In this document: positions 35,396 through 44,572 of the stretch, piece by piece
How positions within the stretch are numbered: position 1 is the stretch's first letter
How the letters are laid out: each line of letters starts with the position of its first letter
Source: Litoreibacter roseus
GTDB lineage: Bacteria > Pseudomonadota > Alphaproteobacteria > Rhodobacterales > Rhodobacteraceae
DNA: 64,000 nt
Assembly: GCF_009811795.1 (NCBI RefSeq)
Contig: NZ_BLJE01000001.1
Location: 1,178,001 to 1,242,000 of the forward strand
Reading direction: 5' to 3'
Program-made: the position numbers and the translations under genes
The notes under the pieces: generated by a model
What the model saw: only the letters and a program-made list of their open reading frames with translations
Told to the model about the DNA's origin: nothing
Database searches by the model: none

Positions 35396-36694
35396 ATGTT
35401 GAAGGTGTTTCTCAGCTCTTGGGCGCTCTTGCTGGGCATTTTGTTGTTGATGATTGGCAACGGGTTGCAAGGCACCTTGATGGGGGTGCGCGGCAGCATC
35501 GAAGGGTTCTCGACGTTTGAGTTGTCTGTCGTGACCTCTGCCTATTTCCTTGGTTTTCTCGGCGGCTCTCAGCTGACGCCGGGCTTTATCCGGCGCGTCG
35601 GGCATGTGCGGGTCTTTGCGGCCCTTGCATCATTCATCTCTGCGGCCCTCATCCTGTACCCCGCCTTGACCTATCCATGGGCGTGGATCGCCTTGCGCGT
35701 ACTTATCGGCTTCTGCTTCTCCGGTGTGTATGTGACCGCGGAAAGCTGGTTGAACAATGCGGCCTCGAACGACACGCGGGGTCAAACGCTGTCGCTTTAC
35801 ATGATCATGCAGATGGCCGGGATCGTGATTTCTCAGATGCTGCTCAACGTTGCGGATCCGGCAGGATTCATTCTGTTCATCATCCCGTCAGTGCTGGTTT
35901 CGATCTCCTTCGCGCCAATCCTGCTGTCGGTTGTACCAACGCCGGCCTTCGACAGCACCCGCTCGATGAGTCTGAAGCAACTCTACACACATTCGCCGCT
36001 GGGATTTACGGGGATGCTGGTGCTGGGCGGGGTCTTTGCGGCGCAGTTTGGTATGTCGTCAGTCTACGCGACCCAGATCGGGCTCAGCCTCCCGCAAATC
36101 TCACTCTTCATTTCTTTGATCTTCGTTGGCGCCATGGTGCTGCAGTATCCGATCGGTTGGTTGTCGGACAGGATGGACCGCCGGGTTCTGATCTTTTGGG
36201 TCGCTTCAATTGGCGGCGCCGCCAGTCTTCTGGCCTGGATGTTTGGGCCCAACTTCTATGTGCTTCTCGCCTCGGGGTTCGTCCTTGGGGGCATGACGAA
36301 CCCGCTCTATTCCCTGTTGATCGCGTACACCAACGATTATCTGGACGTAGAGGATATGGCAGCTGCGTCCGGTGGCCTGATTTTCGTGAACGGCTTGGGT
36401 GCCATCGGCGGCCCTGTGATCACCGGGTGGTTGATGACGACGTATGGTGGATCGGGCTTCTGGCTTTTCATCTCCCTTTTGATGCTGATGATGGCGGCCT
36501 ATGCGGCTTATCGGATGACCCGTCGGCCTTCTGCATATGCGGATGAAGATGATTACGATGCCGTGCCCTATGCTACGATCAGCCCGGCTTCGACGCTTGT
36601 CGCGGTCGAGGCAGCGCAGGAATATTATGTCGATGCCGCAGAAGAAATGGCAGAGGAAGAAGACAAGCCGCAAAATATGTCCGGTACATCGTAA
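35396..36694 (+). CDS. MFS transporter (YcaD-like)
   Basis: A 432-residue inner-membrane protein with twelve hydrophobic segments and a 60-residue acidic cytoplasmic tail (EEMAEEEDKPQ). Features of the YcaD-like MFS group include LMGVRGSIEGFSTFELSVVTS at the start and GWLSDRMDRRVLIFW (motif A repeat) in the middle. Substrate unknown. The ATG at 35396 follows AAGGTCGG. It stands alone between queA and the DUF924 gene. Confidence 0.87.
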   Translation: MLKVFLSSWALLLGILLLMIGNGLQGTLMGVRGSIEGFSTFELSVVTSAYFLGFLGGSQLTPGFIRRVGHVRVFAALASFISAALILYPALTYPWAWIALRVLIGFCFSGVYVTAESWLNNAASNDTRGQTLSLYMIMQMAGIVISQMLLNVADPAGFILFIIPSVLVSISFAPILLSVVPTPAFDSTRSMSLKQLYTHSPLGFTGMLVLGGVFAAQFGMSSVYATQIGLSLPQISLFISLIFVGAMVLQYPIGWLSDRMDRRVLIFWVASIGGAASLLAWMFGPNFYVLLASGFVLGGMTNPLYSLLIAYTNDYLDVEDMAAASGGLIFVNGLGAIGGPVITGWLMTTYGGSGFWLFISLLMLMMAAYAAYRMTRRPSAYADEDDYDAVPYATISPASTLVAVEAAQEYYVDAAEEMAEEEDKPQNMSGTS

Positions 36695-36805
36695 TCATAC
36701 GTAACCTTCCGTGAGCGCCGTTAAGGCTGAAAACGCTTGCTTCCCCGGAGAACCGTTGTAACGATTTGATAACACTTGGGGGCATTGCGACAAGGAGGGT
36801 AACCC

Positions 36806-37378
36806 ATGTCGACGCCTGAAGATGTGCTGGGGTTCTGGCTGGACGAAATCGGACCATCGGGATGGTATTCCGGTGATGATGATCTGGACGAAAAGATCCG
36901 AAAGAGGTTTCTGAAAACATGGGAAAACGCGGCCGAGGGGGCTTACTCCCTCTGGATGACCTATCCAAGCGGTGCTTTGGCTTATCTCATCCTGACCGAT
37001 CAGTTTCCGCGTAACATGTTTCGCGGAACCGATAAGGCGTTTTCCACAGATAAAATCGCGCTGACCGTGGCGAAAAGTGCGATAAAAAAAGACTGGGATC
37101 TGCGTATAGATGAACCGGCGCGGCAATTCTTTTATCTGCCGCTGATGCATTCCGAATGTGTCAGTGACCAAGAGCGCTGCGTACGATTGCTTCTGACGCG
37201 AATGCCAGAGACCGGAGACGATAATCTGCTACACGCCAAGGCCCACCGCGAGGTTATCCGAAAGTTCGGCCGGTTCCCGCACCGCAACGAGGCGCTCGCT
37301 CGGCGGCACACGGTCCCTGAAGCTGAGTTCCTGAATGAGGGTGGCTACGGCGCCACCGTCGAGGCGTTGCGCGCCTGA
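36806..37378 (+). CDS. DUF924 family protein
   Basis: A 190-residue soluble helical protein of the DUF924 (TPR-like) family, recognised by VLGFWLDEIGPSGWYSGDD, LILTDQFPRNMFRGT and RFPHRNEALAR. The function of the family is not established. An excellent ribosome site, AAGGAGGG, lies seven bases before the ATG, so the start is secure and expression likely strong. A short promoter-bearing gap of about 110 bases separates it from the MFS gene. Confidence 0.92.
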   Translation: MSTPEDVLGFWLDEIGPSGWYSGDDDLDEKIRKRFLKTWENAAEGAYSLWMTYPSGALAYLILTDQFPRNMFRGTDKAFSTDKIALTVAKSAIKKDWDLRIDEPARQFFYLPLMHSECVSDQERCVRLLLTRMPETGDDNLLHAKAHREVIRKFGRFPHRNEALARRHTVPEAEFLNEGGYGATVEALRA

Positions 37379-37458
37379 CCGGAACCTGACCCGCTCTTTC
37401 TGCATTCTGTCAGAGGCCGGTTCATTTGCAATGCGGTGGCGTTGCGGCACTTTTGGAA

Positions 37459-37478
37459 TTGGTTTAACGTTAAACCAA
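37459..37478. promoter_or_regulatory. Perfect 20-bp palindrome upstream of lpdA, candidate operator
   Basis: TTGGTTTAACGTTAAACCAA is a perfect inverted repeat centred 33 bases before the lpdA ATG, just ahead of its GGAGGG. The outer TTGGT/ACCAA arms recall GntR-type sites such as that of PdhR, but with a longer centre. The binding protein is unknown. Confidence 0.6.
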
Positions 37479-37500
37479 ATTTGATCTGGAGGGCTGCAGC

Positions 37501-38898
37501 ATGGCGTCGAAATCCTATGATATGATCGTAATCGGGGCCGGACCCGGTGGCTACGTTGCCGCAATTCGCGGTGCTCAGTTGGGTCTCAGCGTCGCGGTGG
37601 TCGAGCGGGAGCATTTGGGCGGCATCTGTCTAAACTGGGGCTGCATTCCAACGAAGGCCATGCTGCGCTCGTCCGAAGTGTTCCACCTTATGCACCGCGC
37701 GAAGGATTTCGGCCTAAAGGCGACCGGCATCGACTACGATCTGGACGCTGTTGTGAAACGGTCCCGCAACGTGGCGGGCCAGCTGAATTCGGGCGTTGGG
37801 CACCTTTTGAAGAAGAACAAGGTAACGACGATCATGGGCGAGGCAACAATTCCCGCCAAGGGCAAGGTGACCGTCAAAACCGACAAAGGTACCGAGGAGC
37901 TTGCCGGAAAGAACATCATCCTCGCCACAGGTGCACGTGCGCGTGAGTTGCCGGGGCTCGAGGCGGACGGCGATCTGGTCTGGACCTACAAACATGCCCT
38001 GACGCCCAAGAAGATGCCTAAGAAGCTACTAGTGATCGGCTCCGGCGCCATCGGCATCGAATTCGCAAGCTTTTACAACACCTTGGGGTGTGAGACTACA
38101 GTGGTCGAGGTAATGGATCGGATCCTGCCTGTTGAAGACGCTGAAATTTCGGGCTTTGCGAAGAAGCAGTTCGAAAAGCAGGGTATGAAGATAATGGAAA
38201 AGGCCATGGTCAAGCAGCTTGACCGCGGCAAGGGCAAAGTGACCGCTCATATTGAGGTCGGTGGTAAAGTTGAAAAACAGGAATTTGACACCGTCATCTC
38301 TGCTGTTGGAATCGTCGGAAATACGGAGGGTCTTGGCCTCGAAGATTTGGGCGTGAAGATCGACCGAACCCATGTGGTTGTCGATGAATACGCGCGGACG
38401 GGCGTGGAAGGCATCTATGCCATCGGTGACATCGCGGGCGCGCCATGGCTCGCGCATAAGGCCAGCCACGAGGGCGTTATGGTGGCGGAACTGATCGCGG
38501 GGAAAAACACCGTGCATCCCGTGCGTCCCGAAAGCATTGCAGGCTGCACCTATTGCCACCCTCAGGTGGCAAGTGTCGGTTTCACGGAAGCCAAGGCGAA
38601 AGAGGCGGGCTACAAGATCAAGGTCGGTCGCTTCCCGTTTATTGGCAACGGCAAAGCCATTGCTCTGGGCGAACCCGAGGGCTTGGTCAAAACCATCTTC
38701 GACGAAAAGACCGGGGAGCTTCTGGGCGCACATATGATTGGCGCAGAAGTAACGGAGCTGATCCAAGGCTACGTCGTGGGTCGCACGCTGGAGACCACTG
38801 AAGAAGACCTGATGAACACCGTCTTCCCGCATCCCACACTCAGCGAAATGATGCATGAAAGCGTTCTTGACGCTTACGATCGTGCAATTCACTTCTAA
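37501..38898 (+). CDS. lpdA: Dihydrolipoyl dehydrogenase
   Basis: FAD/NAD disulfide oxidoreductase (E3) that reoxidises lipoyl groups of 2-oxoacid dehydrogenase complexes or the glycine cleavage system. 465 residues; redox cysteines C43 and C48 in GGICLNWGCIPTKA, FAD motif GAGPGGYVAA, NAD motif IGSGAIGIEFASF, and the catalytic His-Glu in FPHPTLSEMMHE. GGAGGG precedes the ATG. It stands alone with its own operator-like palindrome and terminator, away from any pdh or suc genes, so its partner complex cannot be told from this window. Confidence 0.96.
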   Translation: MASKSYDMIVIGAGPGGYVAAIRGAQLGLSVAVVEREHLGGICLNWGCIPTKAMLRSSEVFHLMHRAKDFGLKATGIDYDLDAVVKRSRNVAGQLNSGVGHLLKKNKVTTIMGEATIPAKGKVTVKTDKGTEELAGKNIILATGARARELPGLEADGDLVWTYKHALTPKKMPKKLLVIGSGAIGIEFASFYNTLGCETTVVEVMDRILPVEDAEISGFAKKQFEKQGMKIMEKAMVKQLDRGKGKVTAHIEVGGKVEKQEFDTVISAVGIVGNTEGLGLEDLGVKIDRTHVVVDEYARTGVEGIYAIGDIAGAPWLAHKASHEGVMVAELIAGKNTVHPVRPESIAGCTYCHPQVASVGFTEAKAKEAGYKIKVGRFPFIGNGKAIALGEPEGLVKTIFDEKTGELLGAHMIGAEVTELIQGYVVGRTLETTEEDLMNTVFPHPTLSEMMHESVLDAYDRAIHF

Positions 38899-38906
38899 TC
38901 TGGGCG

Positions 38907-38935
38907 GAAAGGCGCCTTAGCGCTTTCACATTTTT
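38907..38935 (+). terminator. Rho-independent terminator after lpdA
   Basis: GAAAG (38907-38911) and CGC (38913-38915) pair with GCG (38920-38922) and CTTTC (38923-38927), with one bulged G, followed after three bases by TTTTT. It starts 8 bases after the lpdA stop. Confidence 0.65.
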
Positions 38936-38953
38936 GTCGAATGCCGTTAGTAA

Positions 38954-38982
38954 TCTCTCATTAATTAAAATTATTTGAGAGA
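38954..38982 (+). promoter_or_regulatory. Inverted repeat covering the ribosome site of the DUF642 gene
   Basis: TCTCTCA (38954-38960) and TGAGAGA (38976-38982) are perfect seven-base arms around a 15-base AT-only centre. The right arm contains the purine-rich ribosome site, eight bases before the ATG, so a hairpin could hide it. It could instead be a DNA operator. Confidence 0.45.
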
Positions 38983-38990
38983 GAAATCTG

Positions 38991-39611
38991 ATGAAGTATG
39001 TGATTGCGGCTGCGCTTATGTGTGTCGCTGGCAGCGCAGGCGCCGCGACGATCGCCAATGGTGATTTCGATCAACCCGGCACGTTCAACGGTGGCTTTCA
39101 AACACTTGGGGCCGGTTCGACAGGTTTGTCGGGCTGGACGATTGGCGGATCGGGCATTGATCTGATCAACACCTATTGGACACCCCAAGCGGACGACTAC
39201 AGCATTGACCTGAATGCCGGGAACGCTGGCACGATTTCTCAGACAATCACAGATATGATCGTGGGGACTGCTTACGATCTGACCTTCTGGATGTCCGGCA
39301 ATCCGGCCGGTGGGCCGGCTGAAAAGCAGATCGACGTCTCCGTTGGGTTCTCGGGGGAAACGTTTACATACGACGTAACAGGGAACTCCCGGTCGAACAT
39401 GAACTGGGAAGAGATGACGTTCTCTTTCGTTGCGGACAGCACCGAGGCGCTTCTTGTGTTCTCCAGCGGAATAAGCGGTGCATTCGGTGGCGCGCTCGAC
39501 AGCATTGCGATCTCCGAGACAGGGGTTTCCCCAATTCCTGTACCTGCAAGTTTGCCGCTTTTGGCTGGTGGCTTAGCCCTCTTGGGGCTGGCGCGTCGCC
39601 GCAAGGCTTGA
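38991..39611 (+). CDS. Secreted DUF642/choice-of-anchor C protein with VPLPA-CTERM-like sorting signal
   Basis: A 206-residue exported protein. The signal peptide is MKYVIAAALMCVAGSAGAA. The body starts with NGDFDQPGTFNGGFQTL and GLSGWTIGGSGIDLINTYW, the choice-of-anchor C / DUF642 beta-sandwich pattern, likely a carbohydrate-binding-type fold. The C-terminus has the tripartite sorting signal: PIPVPASLPLL motif, hydrophobic helix AGGLALLGLA, then RRRKA. Such tails are processed by exosortases and tied to extracellular polysaccharide; no exosortase gene is in the window. The next gene but for a gap of 154 bases carries the same kind of tail. Confidence 0.85.
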   Translation: MKYVIAAALMCVAGSAGAATIANGDFDQPGTFNGGFQTLGAGSTGLSGWTIGGSGIDLINTYWTPQADDYSIDLNAGNAGTISQTITDMIVGTAYDLTFWMSGNPAGGPAEKQIDVSVGFSGETFTYDVTGNSRSNMNWEEMTFSFVADSTEALLVFSSGISGAFGGALDSIAISETGVSPIPVPASLPLLAGGLALLGLARRRKA

Positions 39612-39623
39612 AGCTCTGACACG

Positions 39624-39651
39624 GATTGTCCCGCTTTTTCGCGGGGCAATC
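39624..39651 (+). terminator. Hairpin after the DUF642 gene, probable terminator
   Basis: GATTG-T-CCCGC (39624-39634) pairs with GCGGG-G-CAATC (39641-39651), eleven pairs with one T-G, and a TTTTTC loop, 13 bases after the stop. There is no T-run after it, so it may stop transcription weakly or stabilise the mRNA. Confidence 0.5.
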
Positions 39652-39729
39652 GTTGGGCCAACCATATCAGGCGCTGTGCAGAAAATCGCGACAGGCTTTG
39701 CCTCGCGATGAATCGTCCTAGTTTTTGAA

Positions 39730-39746
39730 TGTGTAAAAAATACACA
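39730..39746 (+). promoter_or_regulatory. Inverted repeat upstream of the second CTERM gene
   Basis: TGTGTA (39730-39735) and TACACA (39741-39746) are perfect arms around AAAAA, 19 bases before the ATG and just ahead of the AGGAGG ribosome site. It may be an operator or a leader hairpin. Confidence 0.35.
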
Positions 39747-39765
39747 CTTCATTCAGGAGGACGTT

Positions 39766-40386
39766 ATGAAGAACCTAATTCTAAGAACTGCCTTGGGGGC
39801 TGCACTGCTTGGGGCAGGTGCGGTCGCATCTGTCGCTGCGACCGTCGGCATCACTGGGGTAGAGACCTCGATCACAGTTACGGCCCCATTGGGAGACCTT
39901 GGCCTGAGTGCGACGAATTTCGGCGCGTCGAGTGTTGAGATCATAGATGAGACCCCGGTTTTCAGCTTTGCCATCACAGGCGGAAGCGTGGACCTTGATA
40001 GCAGTGCGGCAATGATTGCCCACAACGGCAGCGGCTTGACCCTGACCGCGGGCGATATCTCCGCGTCTGTTGGGGACTTTCTGATTGATACGGCCGCCGC
40101 CCTGGTCAGCGGCACCGTCAATGGTGGCGAAACGTTCGTACCGCTCTTCAATCTCGGCTCGGCAGAGGATGATCGCGGGATCGAGATCTTTGCGACCGAG
40201 ACCTTGGCCTCCACGCTGACGGCCGTTTTCGACGCGCCAGATTTATCCGGCGCACTGTTCGGCTTTGCCTCACCCGAACTTGAGTTGGCTGACACGCCGG
40301 ATATGGCCCCAATCCCGCTGCCCGCCGGGTTTCCCTTGCTGGCCGGTGGTCTGGTGCTGCTTGGTTTGATGCGTCGCAAGGCGTAG
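39766..40386 (+). CDS. Secreted protein of unknown fold with VPLPA/PEP-CTERM-like sorting signal
   Basis: A 206-residue exported protein with signal peptide MKNLILRTALGAALLGAGAVA (cleavage near SVAA). The mature part is rich in Val, Asp, Ser and Gly and looks all-beta (VGITGVETSITVTAPLGDLGL). I recognise no domain. The tail APIPLPAGFPLLAGG, a hydrophobic helix and MRRKA form a tripartite CTERM signal like that of the upstream gene. A strong AGGAGG ribosome site precedes the ATG. The shared tail suggests the same exosortase handles both, though each has its own regulatory repeat and they share no body similarity that I can see. Confidence 0.78.
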   Translation: MKNLILRTALGAALLGAGAVASVAATVGITGVETSITVTAPLGDLGLSATNFGASSVEIIDETPVFSFAITGGSVDLDSSAAMIAHNGSGLTLTAGDISASVGDFLIDTAAALVSGTVNGGETFVPLFNLGSAEDDRGIEIFATETLASTLTAVFDAPDLSGALFGFASPELELADTPDMAPIPLPAGFPLLAGGLVLLGLMRRKA

Positions 40387-40402
40387 ATTTTTAATGATCA
40401 CT

Positions 40403-40435
40403 TGACCCCCGCGCGCTTCCCCTGCACGGGGGTCA
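40403..40435 (+). promoter_or_regulatory. Strong hairpin between the CTERM gene and the MFS gene, abutting the MFS start
   Basis: TGACCCCCG (40403-40411) pairs with CGGGGGTCA (40427-40435), nine perfect pairs with a 15-base loop. The right arm is three bases before the MFS ATG at 40439 and contains its only purine-rich stretch. No T-run follows. It may end the CTERM transcript, or limit MFS translation, or both. Confidence 0.5.
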
Positions 40436-40438
40436 TTG

Positions 40439-41608
40439 ATGACATCTTCTGCACATTCCCCAAATGGCTCTGGCGGTAGGACCGACTGGCCGCTCATTGC
40501 ATTGCTTTTTGTCGCCGGATTGTTTGCGGCGGCGCAATTTGGCAAATATTCTCTCACCTTACGCGAATTGGCACTGATCTATCCGGACAGCCCGGCACTG
40601 GTGCCGTTCCTTGTGTCTATCGTAGGAACCGTTGGGGTGATTTTCGGGGCTGTGGCAGGCGCTTTGGTCGCAAAACTGGGCATGAGCCGTATGTTGCTTC
40701 TTGCGCTGGTTGTGGGTGCGCTGTTGGCTGGCGTTCAGGCGCTTTTGCTGCCGTTGTCCGTCATGCTTGGACTTCGGATCGCAGGGGGGTTCTGTCATCT
40801 CGTTATGGTGGTCGCGCTCCCGACGATCATGGCGAGCGAAAGCTCTGATCGGGATCGGCCGGTTGTAATGGCGATCTGGGCGATGTTCTTCGGTGTCAGC
40901 TTTGCGCTGACAGGGCTGGCGCTGCCGTTTGTTCTAGGGCTGGGCGGTGTGCCTCTGGTGTTTTTGTTGCATGGCGCCGGGCTCTTTCTTGTCGCGCTCG
41001 CCGTGTGGTGGCGGGTGACCCCTGTGCCGCCGACCGAGGGGCAATCAGTCAATTTCATCGAGGAACATCGAACCATCTACACCACACCCAGTCTGCTGAT
41101 CAGCGGGTTGGGGTTTGTGTGGTACACGATGATGTATATCGCGCTTCTTGCGGTTTTGCCGGGCGTCATTGCTGCCTCTGTTCTACAGCTTGCACTGCTT
41201 CCAATCGGCAGTCTCGTCGGAACGTTTGGCGCAGGAATTCTGGCCCGACGGTTTCAGCCGGACAGTATCGCCATCGCAGGTTTTGTCGCGACCATCGTTG
41301 CGATGGCGCTGGTCTGGGTCAGTGGCGGTAATATCTGGCTGGCCATCGCAATGATGGTTGTGATGGGGGTCATCCCAGGTGCCAGTTTTGCCTCCATCCC
41401 GCATTTCAACGCCGCGTTGAAGGATCGGGCGCGCGCCACGGGCGGTCTTGCGCAGCTCGGAAACGTCGGGACCACACTTGGCACACCGATTTTTGTAATG
41501 GTTGCGGCGCAGTTCGGTTTGAACGGGATTTTTGGACTTGTCATAGTTCTGTCCGTCGCCGGGATTGCATGTCTGGTCCACATACGCGCGCGCATCTTGA
41601 GCGTTTGA
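40439..41608 (+). CDS. MFS transporter (CynX/NimT-like)
   Basis: A 389-residue inner-membrane protein with twelve hydrophobic segments. VSIVGTVGVIFGAVAGALVAKLG covers motif A, and GVIPGASFASIPHFN lies late; the pattern is that of the CynX/NimT (cyanate/nitroimidazole) MFS group, but the substrate is unknown. I start at the ATG at 40439; a TTG lies one codon earlier. The ribosome site is buried in the hairpin just upstream. uvrA follows after about 100 bases with its own promoter. Confidence 0.83.
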   Translation: MTSSAHSPNGSGGRTDWPLIALLFVAGLFAAAQFGKYSLTLRELALIYPDSPALVPFLVSIVGTVGVIFGAVAGALVAKLGMSRMLLLALVVGALLAGVQALLLPLSVMLGLRIAGGFCHLVMVVALPTIMASESSDRDRPVVMAIWAMFFGVSFALTGLALPFVLGLGGVPLVFLLHGAGLFLVALAVWWRVTPVPPTEGQSVNFIEEHRTIYTTPSLLISGLGFVWYTMMYIALLAVLPGVIAASVLQLALLPIGSLVGTFGAGILARRFQPDSIAIAGFVATIVAMALVWVSGGNIWLAIAMMVVMGVIPGASFASIPHFNAALKDRARATGGLAQLGNVGTTLGTPIFVMVAAQFGLNGIFGLVIVLSVAGIACLVHIRARILSV

Positions 41609-41624
41609 AAAGAAAACTATTAAT

Positions 41625-41639
41625 GTTCGCTTAATGTTC
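41625..41639 (+). promoter_or_regulatory. LexA (SOS) box of uvrA, overlapping a TTAA-N7-TTAA (CtrA-like) site
   Basis: GTTCGCTTAATGTTC matches GTTC-N7-GTTC exactly, 65 bases before the uvrA start. Overlapping it, TTAA at 41620-41623 and 41631-41634 are spaced by seven bases, the CtrA consensus TTAA-N7-TTAA. Both come from a direct repeat of TTAATGTTC with an 11-base period. Confidence 0.8.
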
Positions 41640-41704
41640 CAGTTTTCGATTGGAACACCGGCCGTGCTGTCTTATGTTGTGAGCATCCGTTTTTGGGGTG
41701 GATG

Positions 41705-44566
41705 ATGGCAGAGCTGAAAAAGATCGAAGTGCGCGGCGCGCGCGAACACAATCTGAAGTCGATTGATGTGGATATTCCACGCGACGAGTTGGTTGTGATC
41801 ACGGGGTTGTCCGGATCGGGCAAGTCGTCGCTTGCCTTTGACACGATCTATGCTGAAGGCCAACGCCGCTATGTCGAGTCGCTCAGCGCCTACGCGCGGC
41901 AGTTCCTCGATATGATGGAAAAACCGGACGTGGATCACATCTCCGGCCTCAGCCCTGCCATTTCCATTGAGCAGAAGACGACCTCCAAAAACCCGCGCTC
42001 CACGGTCGGCACGGTCACAGAGATCTACGACTATATGCGTCTTCTGTTTGCGCGGGTCGGCACCCCGTTCAGCCCAGCCACTGGCAAGCCCATCGAGGCT
42101 CAGCAGGTTCAGGACATGGTCGACCGGATCATGGCGATGGAGGAGGGGACGCGCGGCTACCTTCTGGCCCCGATCATTCGGGACCGGAAGGGCGAGTACC
42201 GCAAAGAGTTTGCTGAGCTGGCCAAGCAGGGATTCCAGCGGGTCAAGGTGAACGGGGAATTCTACGAGCTCGAGAGTCCCCCGACGCTGGACAAGAAATT
42301 CCGCCACGACATCGATGTGGTCGTCGACAGGATCGTCGTCCGTGAAGGTCTGGAAACCCGTCTCGCAGACAGTTTGCGCACGGCCCTTGATTTGGCCGAT
42401 GGCATCGCAATTCTGGAAACTGCGCCGTCCGAGGGTGATCCAGAACGGTTCACCTTTTCCGAGAAGTTTGCTTGTCCTGTATCCGGTTTCACGATCCCCG
42501 AGATTGAACCGCGGCTCTTCTCGTTCAACGCCCCGTTCGGTGCATGTCCGCAATGTGATGGCCTTGGTGTTGAGCTGTTTTTTGACGAACGATTGGTCGT
42601 CCCGGACGCAGCATTGAAGCTATATGACGGCGCGCTGGCGCCATGGCGCAAGGGAAAATCGCCATATTTCCTGCAAACCATTGAGGCCATTGCCAAGCAC
42701 TACGAGTTCGATAAGAACACGCCTTGGAAGGATCTCGACGCCCATGTAAAGCAAGTGTTCCTCTATGGCTCAGGCGACGATGAAATCCCGTTTCGATATG
42801 ACGAGGGCGGTCGCGTTTATCAGGTGACGCGCAGCTTTGAAGGCGTCATTCCGAATATGGAGCGGCGGTATCGCGAAACGGACTCAAACTGGATCCGTGA
42901 AGAGTTTGAGCGCTACCAGAACAATCGACCATGTGGCGTGTGTGAGGGCTATCGTTTGAAGCCCGAAGCATTGGCGGTGAAAATGGCGGGGCTTCACGTG
43001 GGCCAGGTGGTTGAGATGTCGATCCGCGAAGCCTTCGCATGGTGTGAAACGGTGCCGGAGCATCTGACCAAGCAGAAAAACGAGATCGCGCGGGCCATTC
43101 TGAAGGAGATACGAGAGCGTCTTGGGTTCCTGAACAATGTCGGGCTTGAATATCTCACCCTTAGCCGTAACGCAGGAACGCTGTCGGGTGGGGAAAGCCA
43201 GCGGATTAGGCTGGCGTCCCAGATCGGTTCGGGTCTGACGGGGGTGCTCTACGTGCTTGATGAACCTTCTATCGGTCTTCATCAGCGGGACAATGATCGC
43301 CTGCTGACAACGTTGAAAAACCTTCGGGATCAAGGAAACACAGTGATCGTCGTCGAACATGACGAAGAAGCCATTCGCGAAGCAGATTACGTGTTCGACA
43401 TTGGTCCGGGGGCCGGCGTCCACGGCGGCCAGGTTGTGGCCCACGGAACACCCGCGGAAATTGCCGCCAATGAAAGATCGATCACGGGGCAGTATCTGAC
43501 CGGGGTGCGCGAAATTGCCGTGCCGACCAGCCGCCGCAAAGGCAACAAGAAGAAAGTCACAGTCAAGAAAGCCACTGGCAATAACCTTCAGAACGTGACG
43601 GTGGATTTCCCCTTGGGCAAGTTCGTGTGCGTGACCGGCGTATCGGGCGGAGGTAAGTCGACATTGACCATCGAAACGCTGTTCAAGACAGCTTCCATGC
43701 GCTTGAACGGGGCACGACAGACCCCTGCGCCTTGTGAGACGATCAAAGGTCTGGAACATCTCGACAAGGTGATTGATATCGACCAGCGCCCGATCGGGCG
43801 GACGCCGCGATCAAACCCCGCCACCTATACCGGGGCTTTCACGCCGATCCGCGACTGGTTTGCGGGGCTGCCGGAATCCAAGGCGCGCGGCTACAAGCCG
43901 GGCCGGTTCAGCTTTAACGTGAAGGGCGGTCGGTGCGAGGCGTGCCAAGGTGATGGTGTCATCAAGATCGAGATGCACTTCCTGCCGGATGTCTATGTGA
44001 CCTGCGAAACCTGCAACGGCGCGCGGTACAATCGCGAAACGCTAGAGATCAAATTCAAGGGCAAAAGCATCGCTGATGTGCTCGACATGACAGTCGAGGA
44101 TGCGCAGACGTTTTTCAAGGCGGTTCCGAGCATCCGTGAAAAAATGGATGCGCTAGTGCGCGTCGGTTTGGGCTACATCAAGGTGGGTCAGCAGGCGACA
44201 ACTTTGTCTGGCGGCGAAGCGCAGCGGGTGAAATTATCGAAGGAGCTGGCGAAGCGCTCTACTGGGCGTACACTATATATATTGGACGAGCCGACGACGG
44301 GACTTCATTTTGAGGATGTTCGTAAGCTTTTGGAAGTACTGCATGAATTGGTCGATCAGGGCAATTCTGTCGTCGTGATTGAACATAATCTCGACGTCGT
44401 CAAAACCGCAGACCACATCATCGACATCGGTCCCGAGGGTGGTGATGGAGGTGGTCAGATTGTCGCCCAAGGCACGCCGGAAAAGGTGGCGACGGTCGAA
44501 GCATCGCACACAGGCCATTACCTCAAGGAGATGCTGGTGCCGAAAAAGAAGCTCGCCGCCGAGTGA
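41705..44566 (+). CDS. uvrA: Excinuclease ABC subunit A
   Basis: UvrA finds DNA damage for nucleotide excision repair. 953 residues with two ABC ATPase halves: Walker [17 protein letters not shown] near the start and [10 protein letters not shown] in the second half; two signature motifs [12 protein letters not shown] and [12 protein letters not shown]; zinc sites [19 protein letters not shown] and [36 protein letters not shown] closes the second half. ATG codons at 41702 and 41705 are both possible, and I chose the latter because of its spacing to GGGG. The LexA box upstream fits SOS control as in other bacteria. Confidence 0.97.
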   Translation: MAELKKIEVRGAREHNLKSIDVDIPRDELVVITGLSGSGKSSLAFDTIYAEGQRRYVESLSAYARQFLDMMEKPDVDHISGLSPAISIEQKTTSKNPRSTVGTVTEIYDYMRLLFARVGTPFSPATGKPIEAQQVQDMVDRIMAMEEGTRGYLLAPIIRDRKGEYRKEFAELAKQGFQRVKVNGEFYELESPPTLDKKFRHDIDVVVDRIVVREGLETRLADSLRTALDLADGIAILETAPSEGDPERFTFSEKFACPVSGFTIPEIEPRLFSFNAPFGACPQCDGLGVELFFDERLVVPDAALKLYDGALAPWRKGKSPYFLQTIEAIAKHYEFDKNTPWKDLDAHVKQVFLYGSGDDEIPFRYDEGGRVYQVTRSFEGVIPNMERRYRETDSNWIREEFERYQNNRPCGVCEGYRLKPEALAVKMAGLHVGQVVEMSIREAFAWCETVPEHLTKQKNEIARAILKEIRERLGFLNNVGLEYLTLSRNAGTLSGGESQRIRLASQIGSGLTGVLYVLDEPSIGLHQRDNDRLLTTLKNLRDQGNTVIVVEHDEEAIREADYVFDIGPGAGVHGGQVVAHGTPAEIAANERSITGQYLTGVREIAVPTSRRKGNKKKVTVKKATGNNLQNVTVDFPLGKFVCVTGVSGGGKSTLTIETLFKTASMRLNGARQTPAPCETIKGLEHLDKVIDIDQRPIGRTPRSNPATYTGAFTPIRDWFAGLPESKARGYKPGRFSFNVKGGRCEACQGDGVIKIEMHFLPDVYVTCETCNGARYNRETLEIKFKGKSIADVLDMTVEDAQTFFKAVPSIREKMDALVRVGLGYIKVGQQATTLSGGEAQRVKLSKELAKRSTGRTLYILDEPTTGLHFEDVRKLLEVLHELVDQGNSVVVIEHNLDVVKTADHIIDIGPEGGDGGGQIVAQGTPEKVATVEASHTGHYLKEMLVPKKKLAAE

Positions 44567-44572
44567 TCTAAG

